This document shows positions 7,463 to 16,110 of a DNA stretch of 32,840 bases, one piece after another. Within the stretch, counting starts at the first letter, position 1; every line of letters starts with the position of its first letter. The notes below the pieces were generated by a model. That model did no database searches. It saw only the letters and a list, made by a program, of their open reading frames with translations, and had not been told where the DNA came from. The position numbers and the translations under genes were made by a program. The stretch is from the NCBI GenBank assembly GCA_946186945.1, contig CAMHPC010000001.1:92555-125394 (forward strand), in the 5' to 3' direction. Source of the stretch: an uncultured Prevotella sp. (lineage in GTDB: Bacteria > Bacteroidota > Bacteroidia > Bacteroidales > Bacteroidaceae).

Positions 7463-9721
7463 CTACAACTTCAGTTTCATGGTGGTCAGGTCCCTGCTGT
7501 TGGGTCCCACCATGATATCGAAGTCGCCTGGTTCAAGCACCTGCTCTCCCTCGCCGTTGTAGTATTTCAGCATGTCGGTGGTGATGTTGAATCGCACCAC
7601 TTTGCTCTCACCTGGTTCGAGGTGTATGCGCTCGAAAGCCTTCAGTTCCTTCACAGGTCGGCTGATGGATGCCACGCGGTCGCGGATGTAGAGTTGCACC
7701 ACTTCGTCGCCGGCGCGCTTGCCGCTGTTGGTCACTGTCACGGTGGCTGTCACCTGTGCGTTCTCGCTTATCGTGGCACTGCTCAGTGCTGCCCCGCTGT
7801 ATGTGAACTGCGTGTAACTCAGTCCGTAGCCGAAGGGGTAGAGGGGATCGTTGCGCACATCAAGGTAGTTGGACTGGTATTTATAGAACTCCTTGGCACC
7901 CTCAGCCACCGGACGGCCTGTGTTCAGGTGGTTATAGTAGAGGGGAGCCTGACCGGTGGCTTGCGGCATGCTCATGGTGAGGTGGCCGCTGGGGTTCTTG
8001 TCGCCGAATACTACATCGCAGATGGCTGGGGCTGCCTCACTGCCACCAAACCACACGTTGAGTATGGCGGGCAGGTTCTCGCTCTCCCATTTCAGCACCG
8101 TGGGACGACCGGAGAAATTGAGCAGCACCACGGGTTTGCCCAAGGCTGCCAGTTCGCGCAGCAGTGACATCTGCACGTCGGGCAGGGTCAGGTCGCTGCG
8201 CGAGGCACACTCGCCGCTCATGTCGGCACACTCACCCATGGCACAAACAATCACGTCGGCTTGACGTGCTACCTTCAGCGCCTCCTCACGACCTTTGACA
8301 TCGTCTATGCGGGGTATGGTCTTGCCAAACTCCGCTGCCACCTGCAACTTCTCGTCGGCGGCAATGTTGCAACCCTGGGCATAGAGCAGTGTGCCCTCCT
8401 TGCCTATGGCCTCGGCCATGGCTTCGCGCAGGGTGCTGTAGCGGTCGGGTGTCATGGCCACACACCAGGTGCCGGCCATGTTGCTGCGGGTGTCTGCCAG
8501 CGGACCGATGAGAGCAATCTTTTGGTTGCGCTTCAGCGGCAGTGTCTGGTTCTCGTTCTTCAGCAATACGAAGGTCTCTGCGGCAATGTCGCGGGCAGTC
8601 TGACGGTTCTCCTTGGTGAAGATGTCACGACTGCGGCGCTTCTCGTTGCAGTACTTGTATGGGTTTTTGAAGAGTCCCAGTTTGTATTTAGCCTCGAGCA
8701 CGCGTCGACAGGCCTGATCCACGGCCTCCATGCTCACCTTGCCCTCGTCTATACTCTTCTTCAGAGTGCCAAGGAAGCCCTGGGCGCACATGTCCATGTC
8801 AGTGCCGGCATTGAGTGCCTGGGCAGACGCCTCCTGCAGGTCGGCGGCTGTGCCGTGGTTGAGTATCTCGCCTATTGACCCGTAGTCGGTCACCACCATA
8901 CCATTGTAGCCCCACTGGCCGCGCAGCACTTCGGTGAGCAGCCAGCGGTTGGCGGTGGCGGGCACACCGTCCACCACGTTGAACGAACTCATCACCGTGC
9001 CCACGCCGGCCTCGGCACAGGCGCGATAGGGAGGCAGGTACTGGTTGTACATGCGTACGCGGCTCATGTCCACGGTGTTGTAGTCGCGACCACTCTCGCT
9101 GCCACCGTACAGGGCGTAGTGCTTCACGCAGGCCATGATGTTGTCTTCACGGCTGTAATCGCCCTGATAGCCGCGTACCATGGCCTTGCCTATCTCACCG
9201 CTCAGCCATGGGTCCTCGCCGTTGCCTTCGCTCACTCGTCCCCAGCGGGCATCTATGCAGATGTCCACCATAGGCGAGAAGGTCCAGTTAATACCGTCGG
9301 CAGAGGCCTCAAGGGCTGCTATGTGCGCACTGCGCTCCACTGCCGAGAGGTCCCACGAGCACGAGAGTGCCAGGGGGATGGGGAAGATGGTCTCGTAGCC
9401 GTGTATCACGTCCATACCCACGATGAGGGGTATGCCCAGCCGACTCTTCTCCACTGCTACCTGCTGCAAGGCCTTGATTTTGTCGGCTCCCTTGATGTTG
9501 AATATACCGCCCATCTTGCCGGCGGCAATGTCGCCTGCCACCTGATTGTTCATGGCAGCACCTGTGGTGATGTCACCTGCTACCATCAGGTTCAGCTGAC
9601 CCAGTTTCTCTTCTAAGGTCATCCGTCCCATCAGGTCGTCGATGAAGCGTTTCATGTCGTCTTGTGCATGCGCTCCCACCATGGCGGCGCATACGCCGAT
9701 GAGCATCAGCAGTCTTTTCAT
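7463..9721 (-). CDS. bglX: GH3 beta-glucosidase, BglX-like
   Basis: 752 residues with a signal peptide (1-19, GAHAQ), so probably periplasmic. The order is a GH3 N-terminal barrel (LTEE/MTLEEKLGQLNL at about 35), KHYALYGG at 200-207, a nucleophile aspartate D279 in GMVVTDYGS, the GH3 C-terminal alpha/beta sandwich (QTLPLKRNQKIALIGPLAD at about 400), and an Fn3-like C-terminal domain (GDEVVQLYIRD). Length and domain order match E. coli BglX. It would release glucose from the non-reducing ends of imported beta-gluco-oligosaccharides. Its ATG overlaps the stop of the preceding GH3 gene as ATGA, suggesting translational coupling. The gene symbol reflects family resemblance, not proven orthology. 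Confidence 0.9.
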   Translation of the reverse strand: MKRLLMLIGVCAAMVGAHAQDDMKRFIDDLMGRMTLEEKLGQLNLMVAGDITTGAAMNNQVAGDIAAGKMGGIFNIKGADKIKALQQVAVEKSRLGIPLIVGMDVIHGYETIFPIPLALSCSWDLSAVERSAHIAALEASADGINWTFSPMVDICIDARWGRVSEGNGEDPWLSGEIGKAMVRGYQGDYSREDNIMACVKHYALYGGSESGRDYNTVDMSRVRMYNQYLPPYRACAEAGVGTVMSSFNVVDGVPATANRWLLTEVLRGQWGYNGMVVTDYGSIGEILNHGTAADLQEASAQALNAGTDMDMCAQGFLGTLKKSIDEGKVSMEAVDQACRRVLEAKYKLGLFKNPYKYCNEKRRSRDIFTKENRQTARDIAAETFVLLKNENQTLPLKRNQKIALIGPLADTRSNMAGTWCVAMTPDRYSTLREAMAEAIGKEGTLLYAQGCNIAADEKLQVAAEFGKTIPRIDDVKGREEALKVARQADVIVCAMGECADMSGECASRSDLTLPDVQMSLLRELAALGKPVVLLNFSGRPTVLKWESENLPAILNVWFGGSEAAPAICDVVFGDKNPSGHLTMSMPQATGQAPLYYNHLNTGRPVAEGAKEFYKYQSNYLDVRNDPLYPFGYGLSYTQFTYSGAALSSATISENAQVTATVTVTNSGKRAGDEVVQLYIRDRVASISRPVKELKAFERIHLEPGESKVVRFNITTDMLKYYNGEGEQVLEPGDFDIMVGPNSRDLTTMKLKL

Positions 9722-11937
9722 TTCAAAGTGAATTTAACGCGTTGTTTCAGATTGTCTGAGGCATTACCAACCAGAGCCTCGAAGTCGCCGGCCTCAGCCT
9801 TCCAACTCTTGCTCTGCTCGTCATAGAAACTCAGTGCACTGCTGTCTATGGTGAGACTTACCTGGCGGCTCTCGCCCGGCTGTAGCATCACCTTTTCAAA
9901 GGCCTTCAGTTCCTTGAAGGGGCGGTCTACCGACGCCTTCACATCGTGTATGTACAGTTGCACCACTTCGGCACCAGCACGCTTACCAGTGTTCTTCACT
10001 GTTGCGGTAAAGGTGATTTTGTCATTCTGTCCCATCACTTTCTTGTCGGCAGTGAGTCCGCTGATTTCAAAGGTGGTATAGCTCAGTCCGTGACCGAAGG
10101 CGTAGAGGGGACGGGTCTTGAAGTGTTCCACACCTCTATAGCCCACGTAGATGCCTTCCTTATACTCCTCGTCAATGATATCCTTGCTTGCACGCCATAC
10201 GCCGGGGAAGGCATTCAGGCGGTGGGCACCCACGTCCTGCAATGACACAGGCCAGGTGAAGGGCAGTTTGCCCGAGGGGTTCACGTCGCCGCTCAGCACG
10301 TCGGCGAGTGCCTCGCCTGCCTCGCTGCCTATGAACCAGCCCTGTACTATGGCTGCCACCTCCTTGTTCCATGGCATTGCCACGGGGTTGCCGGAGATGT
10401 TCACATACACCACGTTCTTGTTGGCTTTTGCCAGAGCCTTTATCAGGTCGTTCTGGGCGTAGGGCAGTCCGTACTCCTTACGGTCGTGACCCTCGCAGTC
10501 CTGATAGTCGCTCTTGTTCAGTCCACCGAAGATAACCACATAGTCGGCTTCACGTGCCTTGGCCACGGCATCATCGATGAGCTGTTTGGCTGTGCGGCTG
10601 TCGTTCAGGTCCTGACCGGTGGTCACACCGTTATAGTTGCCTGTCACGTCACCTACATAGCCGCGCTCATACTCTACATTGGCAAAGCGGGCACGCATGC
10701 CATTGAGGGGAGAGATTTCCTTCTGCACCTTGAGCGAAGAGGAACCGCCGCCTACGGTCATCATCTTTATGGCGTTCTCGCCAACGACGAGTATGTGGGC
10801 ATCAGAGCGCAGAGGCAGGATCTGACGCTCATTCTTCAGCACCACGATACCCTCTCCGGCGATGGTGCGGGCGGCATCGTAATGACTCTCGCTACACATG
10901 CTGCCATAGCCGCGCTGGCGGTTCATGGTGGTGCGGTAGTAGAGGCGAAGTATGCGGCGCACCTTTTCGTTCAGTTCCTTGTCGGTGTACTTGCCCTCCT
11001 CCAATGCCTTCTTGTAGGGATTGGCCAGATAGTAGTTCTCGTAGGCGTTGGTGGCACCCATCGTCAGACCGTCGGTCCAGGTGCCAAACTCCATGTCGAG
11101 ACCGTTCTTCACAGCCTGGTCGGTATCGTGCACACCGCCCCAGTCGCTCACTACCACACCGTCAAAGGCCCAGTCGCCCTTGAGTATCTGGTTGAGCATG
11201 ATGCTGTTGTGACAGTTGTGCTCGTTCTTGTACAGGTTGTACGCGCCCATGATGCCCCAGGTCTTGCCCTCCGTCACTGCGGCACGGAAGGCAGGCAGGT
11301 AGATCTCGTGCAGGGCACGGTCGCTGATTACCACGTTTACCTGATGGCGGTATTCCTCATCGTTGTTGAGTGCATAGTGTTTCACACAGGCTGCCACACC
11401 GTTCTCCTGCATGCCCTTGATGTAGGGCACCACCATGCGCGAGGCCAGATACGGGTCCTCACCCATGTATTCGAAGTTGCGTCCGCCCAGCGGGGTGCGC
11501 AGTATGTTCACGCCAGGACCCAGTATCATGTCCTTGCCGCGATACAGTGCCTCTTCGCCCAGGCTCTTGCCGTAGCGGTGAGCCAGTGAGGGGTTCCAGG
11601 TGGCTGTCAGACAGGTGAGGGCGGGGAAGGCCACACACGAGTCGTTGGTCTGGCCGGCCTGTTCCCATTCGTCCCACAGCACGTCGGGGCGCACACCGTG
11701 AGGACCATCGTCGGTCCAGAAGTCGGGAAAGCCCAGGCGGGGCACGCCTGCAGCTGAGAATTTCGACTGTGCATGTATCACACGCAGTTTCTCGTCGCGC
11801 GTCATGCGGCTGAGAGCATCCTCTATGCGCTGCTCCACAGGCATGCTCTCATCCAGATACACTGGAGTCTGAGCGTTGGTGCTGAGTGCTGTCATGAGCA
11901 GGCATGTGCTCAATAGTATCTTCCTAAGATGTTTCAT
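9718..11937 (-). CDS. GH3 beta-glucosidase, second paralogue of the locus
   Basis: About 739 residues from the ATG at 11937. This start is preferred because it begins the signal peptide directly (MKHLRKILLS to STNAQ); an in-frame ATG at 11952 would add five residues. Features are DDGPHGVRPD near the substrate-binding part of the barrel, KHYALNNDEE, the nucleophile aspartate in VVVSDWGG (about residue 265), the C-terminal sandwich (LRSDAHILVVGENAIK) and a C-terminal Fn3-like domain (GAEVVQLYIHD). It differs clearly from the downstream GH3 in the N-terminal barrel and lacks the BglX-style opening, so the two probably differ in linkage or chain-length preference. It lies 31 bp after the GH5 gene and overlaps the next GH3 by four bases. 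Confidence 0.9.
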   Translation of the reverse strand: MKHLRKILLSTCLLMTALSTNAQTPVYLDESMPVEQRIEDALSRMTRDEKLRVIHAQSKFSAAGVPRLGFPDFWTDDGPHGVRPDVLWDEWEQAGQTNDSCVAFPALTCLTATWNPSLAHRYGKSLGEEALYRGKDMILGPGVNILRTPLGGRNFEYMGEDPYLASRMVVPYIKGMQENGVAACVKHYALNNDEEYRHQVNVVISDRALHEIYLPAFRAAVTEGKTWGIMGAYNLYKNEHNCHNSIMLNQILKGDWAFDGVVVSDWGGVHDTDQAVKNGLDMEFGTWTDGLTMGATNAYENYYLANPYKKALEEGKYTDKELNEKVRRILRLYYRTTMNRQRGYGSMCSESHYDAARTIAGEGIVVLKNERQILPLRSDAHILVVGENAIKMMTVGGGSSSLKVQKEISPLNGMRARFANVEYERGYVGDVTGNYNGVTTGQDLNDSRTAKQLIDDAVAKAREADYVVIFGGLNKSDYQDCEGHDRKEYGLPYAQNDLIKALAKANKNVVYVNISGNPVAMPWNKEVAAIVQGWFIGSEAGEALADVLSGDVNPSGKLPFTWPVSLQDVGAHRLNAFPGVWRASKDIIDEEYKEGIYVGYRGVEHFKTRPLYAFGHGLSYTTFEISGLTADKKVMGQNDKITFTATVKNTGKRAGAEVVQLYIHDVKASVDRPFKELKAFEKVMLQPGESRQVSLTIDSSALSFYDEQSKSWKAEAGDFEALVGNASDNLKQRVKFTLK

Positions 11938-11968
11938 AAGGGTATTTGTCAATTGGTTTCTTACTAAT

Positions 11969-13207
11969 TCATTTGTTCACCTTCAACCCCATGCTCTCTA
12001 TGTAAGCCTTCTGAGGTGTGCAGTTCTCATAGCGGCATAGGCGGATGAAGTCTTTGAGCAGGGCGCGGGCCTTCTGCATGTCGGGACGCTCCTTGCGGAT
12101 GTTCTCGTATGTGCTGCGGTCGGCCTCGGCAAAGGTTTCTACCAGTTCCCAGCCCTCGGGACGGGTGATGCCGTTGAAGCAGGAGTCGCTCATCTTCTTG
12201 TAGGGCCAGAAGGTGTAGCCGATGTTGTTGTCCTTCATCATCTTCACTATGTCGGCCTGCCACTCCATGGTGTTGTGTCCAGTCTCGCCCATGTACATAG
12301 GCAGTCCGGTGCGGTCTCTGAACTCAATGATGTTCTTAAACGCCTCGGCATGCGGCGAGCCACCGTAGCGGTGACAAGTGTACATTATCTTGTCGTCAAA
12401 CTTCCAGTCAGTGAAGGATTCGAAGTTGCCGTTCCACTGCGAACCGCCCAGCAGTATGATGTGGTTGCGGTCTACCTCACGTATGGCGGCTGTCGCACGC
12501 TTGTACAGGGGTTCCAGTAGCTTGTTTATCTCCTCCTTGTTGTCGAAGTAATGTGCTATAGGCTCGTTCATCAGTTCGTAGCCCAGTATCACGGGCTCGT
12601 CCTTATAGCGTTCGGCAATGTGCTTCCAGATGTCGCAGAAGAGTTGCTGACTGGTCTCGCTCTCAAACAGCCAGGGGTATCCGAAACTGTTGTCTATGTT
12701 GTCGCCTGTCTGTCCGCCTGGGCAGTCGTGCATGTCGAGTATCAGGAACAGACCGTACTTGCGGCACCATTTCACCACGTCGTCCACACGCTGGAAACCG
12801 TCCTGCGCCGAAGAGAGTCCCATGTAGTCCTCGTCGGTGAACGACTTGTAGTTGAACGGCAGGCGGATGGTGTTGGAACCTGTTGAGGCTATGAACTGTA
12901 TGTCTGCCTCGGTGATGTAGTTGTCCTTGAACTCACGCCAGAACAGTGCCGCATCATCCGGACCCACCATCTCGCTCAGCATCTGGTCTATCATCCAGTA
13001 GCTGTTGCAGCGTTTGAAGCCAAACATATATCCCTCCGGGTTGAGCCAGTTGCCCAGGTTGGTGCCGAGGATGAACAGGCGTTCGCCGTTGGGCTGCACC
13101 AGGTGGGTGCCGTCTATGCTTACAAACTTGCTCTTGGATTTGCCGGCACTCACGGGCAGTGCCATGAGCATTGCCATAAGTATTATGGCGAGTGTGTGTC
13201 TTCTCAT
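11969..13207 (-). CDS. GH5 glucanase (cellulase / exo-beta-1,3-glucanase-like)
   Basis: A 412-residue secreted enzyme (signal peptide about 1-22). It is a single GH5 domain: GTNLGNWLNPEG near residue 48, SNTIRLPFNY at 111-120, the acid/base E215 in YELMNEPIA, a CHRYGG strand at about 278, and the nucleophile E308 in MYMGETGHN. No binding module or sorting tail is present. The NLGNWL opening and overall form recall the exo-beta-1,3-glucanase-like branch of GH5, but the subfamily cannot be settled by eye; beta-1,4 or beta-1,6-glucanase activity is possible. The gene sits 4 bp after the GH16 lipoprotein gene and is followed by the two GH3 genes, so it most likely shortens oligosaccharides for them. 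Confidence 0.88.
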   Translation of the reverse strand: MRRHTLAIILMAMLMALPVSAGKSKSKFVSIDGTHLVQPNGERLFILGTNLGNWLNPEGYMFGFKRCNSYWMIDQMLSEMVGPDDAALFWREFKDNYITEADIQFIASTGSNTIRLPFNYKSFTDEDYMGLSSAQDGFQRVDDVVKWCRKYGLFLILDMHDCPGGQTGDNIDNSFGYPWLFESETSQQLFCDIWKHIAERYKDEPVILGYELMNEPIAHYFDNKEEINKLLEPLYKRATAAIREVDRNHIILLGGSQWNGNFESFTDWKFDDKIMYTCHRYGGSPHAEAFKNIIEFRDRTGLPMYMGETGHNTMEWQADIVKMMKDNNIGYTFWPYKKMSDSCFNGITRPEGWELVETFAEADRSTYENIRKERPDMQKARALLKDFIRLCRYENCTPQKAYIESMGLKVNK

Positions 13208-13211
13208 GGCA

Positions 13212-14579
13212 TCAGTCTTTTTGGAATACGCGTATATAGTCCACTTCCATGGTCAATGGCAGTGCATTCTCGTCCACTCCGTTCATGCCGCCCCACGAGC
13301 CGCCCCAGGCCAGATTGATGATGGGGTAGAAGGCGTAGTGGAAGGGCCACTGGTTATGACCTGAGCCCATGGCTTTCTTGGTTACTGCCAACTGCACCTT
13401 GCCGTCTACGTATGTGGTGATGGCATCCGCGGTCCACTCCAGTGCGTAGGTGTGGTATGCCCCCTCGGCATCGGCTATGGTCATAGCGTGGGTTTTCTGT
13501 GTACCCTTGGTGTGGTTGTAGTCCTGGGTGTGTACCGACGATGACACTTCGTTGGGCACGCAGCCCACCTCTTCCATGATGTCTATCTCGCCGCACATGG
13601 GCCATGGGTTGGTGTTCCAGTCGTTGCCCACTGGCATCATCCAGAAAGCGGGCCAGGTGCCCTTGCCAGCAGGCAGTTTCATGCGTGCCTCGAAGTAGCC
13701 ATACTCCCAGCCGCTGCCCACATGGGCGTACACACGACCGGAGTACACCTTGCCGTCCTTGCCCTTGAAGCAGTTGATGTTCAGGTGGCCGTCCACCAGT
13801 TCGGTGATGTTCTTGCCGTCTATGGCACCCTTGCGGTAGTTCTGCAGTTCGTTGTTCACCCAGCCAGAGTTCTGCACCTCGTGGGTCCAGTCGCTGCTGT
13901 TGAGTTGTGTGCCTTCGTCAAATTCGTCGTGCCACACCAAGTGGTAGCCCTCGGGGGTGTTTATGGTGCGGTCCTCGGCACTCGACTGTGTCACGGTCAC
14001 CTCTGCCGCGCTGTTGCCATCGCTCACTACCACGCTACCTGTACGGTTGCTCATGGCATCGTTCTGTGCTGCGGTGATGGTGAGGGTATTGCCGCTCTTG
14101 GCAGTGGTTATCCAACTCTCGCTGGCTGTGGCGGTCCAGTCGTTACCATCCACGGTCACGGTTTTTGAGCCACCCACCGAGGGCATGTATATCTTGTCGG
14201 TAGACACCTGCAGGGGTGCTGCCTGTGTCACTGTCACGTTCTCTCTTGCGGTGCCGCACTTCACGGTCACGGTGCCGTTGCGGCTGCTTGTGCTGGTGTT
14301 CTTCTTCACCGTCACGGTCACGGTGCCCTGGGTAGAGGCTGAGCCGCTGGAGGTGATGCTTATCCATTCGCTATTGTTGGCAAAAGCGGTCCATTCGCCA
14401 GAGGTCTGCACGTTCACTGTGAAGGTGCCGCCGGCAGAGGAGGCGCTGATGCTGGTGGGGTTGAGGGTCACGCTCCCTTTCTTGTCGGGGGGGTTGCTGT
14501 CGCCGCCGTCATCGTCGCTGCCACAGGCACTCAGGGTTAGTGCAGCAAACAGCAGGGGTAGAAACAGGAATTTCTTCAT
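13212..14579 (-). CDS. Surface lipoprotein BACON-BACON-GH16 endo-beta-glucanase
   Basis: 455 residues. A lipoprotein signal ends at C19 (LTLSAC), followed by GSDDDGGDS, an acidic stretch typical of surface export in Bacteroidetes. Residues about 36-120 and 121-200 are two BACON-like Ig-fold domains (WISITSSGS, RNGTVTVKCG; WITTAKSGN, NRTGSVVVSDG). Residues about 210-455 are GH16 with active-site motif CGEIDIMEEVG (E331, D333, E336) and WPAFWMMP before it. This is the architecture of surface endo-acting mixed-linkage or beta-1,3-glucanases in Bacteroides and Prevotella PULs. It would make the first cut at the cell surface and hand products to the SusC/SusD complex. It begins after the terminator-like hairpin that follows the glycan-binding protein gene. 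Confidence 0.9.
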   Translation of the reverse strand: MKKFLFLPLLFAALTLSACGSDDDGGDSNPPDKKGSVTLNPTSISASSAGGTFTVNVQTSGEWTAFANNSEWISITSSGSASTQGTVTVTVKKNTSTSSRNGTVTVKCGTARENVTVTQAAPLQVSTDKIYMPSVGGSKTVTVDGNDWTATASESWITTAKSGNTLTITAAQNDAMSNRTGSVVVSDGNSAAEVTVTQSSAEDRTINTPEGYHLVWHDEFDEGTQLNSSDWTHEVQNSGWVNNELQNYRKGAIDGKNITELVDGHLNINCFKGKDGKVYSGRVYAHVGSGWEYGYFEARMKLPAGKGTWPAFWMMPVGNDWNTNPWPMCGEIDIMEEVGCVPNEVSSSVHTQDYNHTKGTQKTHAMTIADAEGAYHTYALEWTADAITTYVDGKVQLAVTKKAMGSGHNQWPFHYAFYPIINLAWGGSWGGMNGVDENALPLTMEVDYIRVFQKD

Positions 14580-14621
14580 TATGTCTGAAAACTAAGGTAT
14601 TACTAATAAGTGTATTGAAGT

Positions 14622-14667
14622 GAAAAGAAAAAAGAGCCCCCTCCTCCAGAGGGAAGAGCGGGGCTCT
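14622..14667 (-). terminator. Rho-independent terminator or attenuator inside the susC unit
   Basis: On the minus strand, AGAGCCCC (14667-14660) pairs with GGGGCTCT (14640-14633) and is followed by TTTTTTCTTTTC (14632-14621). It lies just after the binding-protein gene and before the GH16 lipoprotein gene. No clear promoter was seen between it and that gene, so it probably lowers, rather than stops, transcription into the enzyme genes. Confidence 0.8.
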
Positions 14668-14685
14668 GTATAAGAGTTACTATAA

Positions 14686-16089
14686 TCAGTGTTTGATGAC
14701 AGTCACGTTCTTGATGGTTATCACGGTACCTTCCTCAGCACCAGCGAAGTCGAACACGAACTTCATGTTGGGAGCATCCTCACCCTTGCTCAGGCTCACA
14801 CCTTCGTAGCGTACTACGTAATTGCCAGCCTTGATGGGTATGCGGTCAGCGAAGAAGAAGTTCTCGTCGTTGTCGCTCTGTGTGAACTTGAAGGTAGCAC
14901 CGGGCAGGTTCTTTGTGGTGGTCACCTCGCAAGAGAAGTCTATCACGTCGTTGCCGCTGAAGGGGAGTGTTATATCCTTGTTTAATTCCCATTTGTACTG
15001 TGCGTGCCACTGCTCGTTCATTGTGGTAGCAGGAATAGTAATCTGGTGGCTGCTACCCTCGTGTACACTCTTCAGGTCTTCAGGCTTTACACCCATGTCA
15101 CCCCAGCCGGCATCGCCGAACCAGCAACCCTCGGTGAAGGCCTGTGCCTGGTCTATCTGCTTCCATACGTTGTTTGCATCATCGTAGTTGAATGGAATAG
15201 CCAGTTCCTCGGGAGCTTCAATCTCGTTCAGGTCGTGACGTATCAGACACAAGTTCTCAATGATTACTTCGGTCTCAGCCTCACCGCCGCCGAAGTCGAA
15301 CACTATCTTCAGGTTGTCGGTGTCTATACCACTCAGTTCGCTGGCATAGAAGCATACGGGTTCGTTGGCCTCAGTAACTTTGAAGTCCTTGTCAAGCAGG
15401 ATGATGTTGTCTTCGTCTTCCTGAGCGCATAGCTTTATCTTGAAGCCATTGTGCTTTTTGCTCATGGTCACGATTGCAGAGAAATCGTACTCGTATTCAG
15501 AAGAGGTCTGTATGCCGGTGTTTTCGCATTTCAGCTGTCCCTGCCAGCGCTGTGAACCCATACCTTTGGGCAAAGTAATCTTTATCTCGCCGCCATTCAC
15601 TGAAGGAACTGGTTGTGGGTCGAGTTTGCCCCAACCTTCATCGGCAAACCATGTGTCATTGTTGTTGAGAGGAGCACCGTTGAGCAGGTTGTTGGGATTG
15701 TTGCCATCGGGGTCGAAACCGCTGAAGCCGTTCATCTTGGTCTTCTCGATGGTGATGGGGAAGTCGATGGCACCGTCGCTGATACCGTTGCGGTTTTTCA
15801 CCTTGGCCTGTATCTGGTGCTCACCCTTCTTGCGCCAGTAGCGTGTGAACTGGGTCTGTCCGGAATAGGTCTCGCCGTCTACTATCCATACGGGAGTCAC
15901 ACCGGGAGCCTCCTTGAAAGTCATGATAGCGGTATTGGTAGACTGGTCTACTGTCACGCTGAAGTTATCGGCATAGTCGGTGATAGAGGGGAGGTTGCCG
16001 TTGGCACCATCGTAACTATCGGGCGAGCAAGCCGTCATGGTCAGTCCTGCGAAGAGGACGCCAGCCATATATTTAAATACGTTTTTCAT
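14686..16089 (-). CDS. Surface glycan-binding lipoprotein (SusE/F-position, two tandem CBM-like modules)
   Basis: 467 residues with a lipoprotein signal ending at C21 (LTMTAC). Residues about 35-115 look like a PKD/Ig-like spacer domain. Two related beta-sandwich modules follow at about 136-286 and 305-466. Their matching parts are WFADEGWG and WFGDAGWG; MGSQRWQGQLKCE and MNEQWHAQYKWE; and FDFGGGEAETEVIIEN and FDFAGAEEGTVITIKN. Such PKD-CBM-CBM proteins directly after susD act as surface glycan-binding proteins in laminarin and mixed-linkage glucan PULs; ligand identity here is inferred from context. The conserved tryptophans (for example W147, W153, W181, W323, W329, W361) are candidates for sugar stacking. 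It lies 21 bp after susD and is followed by a terminator. Confidence 0.85.
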   Translation of the reverse strand: MKNVFKYMAGVLFAGLTMTACSPDSYDGANGNLPSITDYADNFSVTVDQSTNTAIMTFKEAPGVTPVWIVDGETYSGQTQFTRYWRKKGEHQIQAKVKNRNGISDGAIDFPITIEKTKMNGFSGFDPDGNNPNNLLNGAPLNNNDTWFADEGWGKLDPQPVPSVNGGEIKITLPKGMGSQRWQGQLKCENTGIQTSSEYEYDFSAIVTMSKKHNGFKIKLCAQEDEDNIILLDKDFKVTEANEPVCFYASELSGIDTDNLKIVFDFGGGEAETEVIIENLCLIRHDLNEIEAPEELAIPFNYDDANNVWKQIDQAQAFTEGCWFGDAGWGDMGVKPEDLKSVHEGSSHQITIPATTMNEQWHAQYKWELNKDITLPFSGNDVIDFSCEVTTTKNLPGATFKFTQSDNDENFFFADRIPIKAGNYVVRYEGVSLSKGEDAPNMKFVFDFAGAEEGTVITIKNVTVIKH

Positions 16090-16110
16090 ATCGCTTGTGT
16101 CTATGTGTGT

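Noticed and set aside
10486-11589. A 367-codon open frame antisense to the second GH3 gene
   Set aside because: The GH3 reading is unambiguous. The antisense product is His/Val-rich without motifs or ribosome site.
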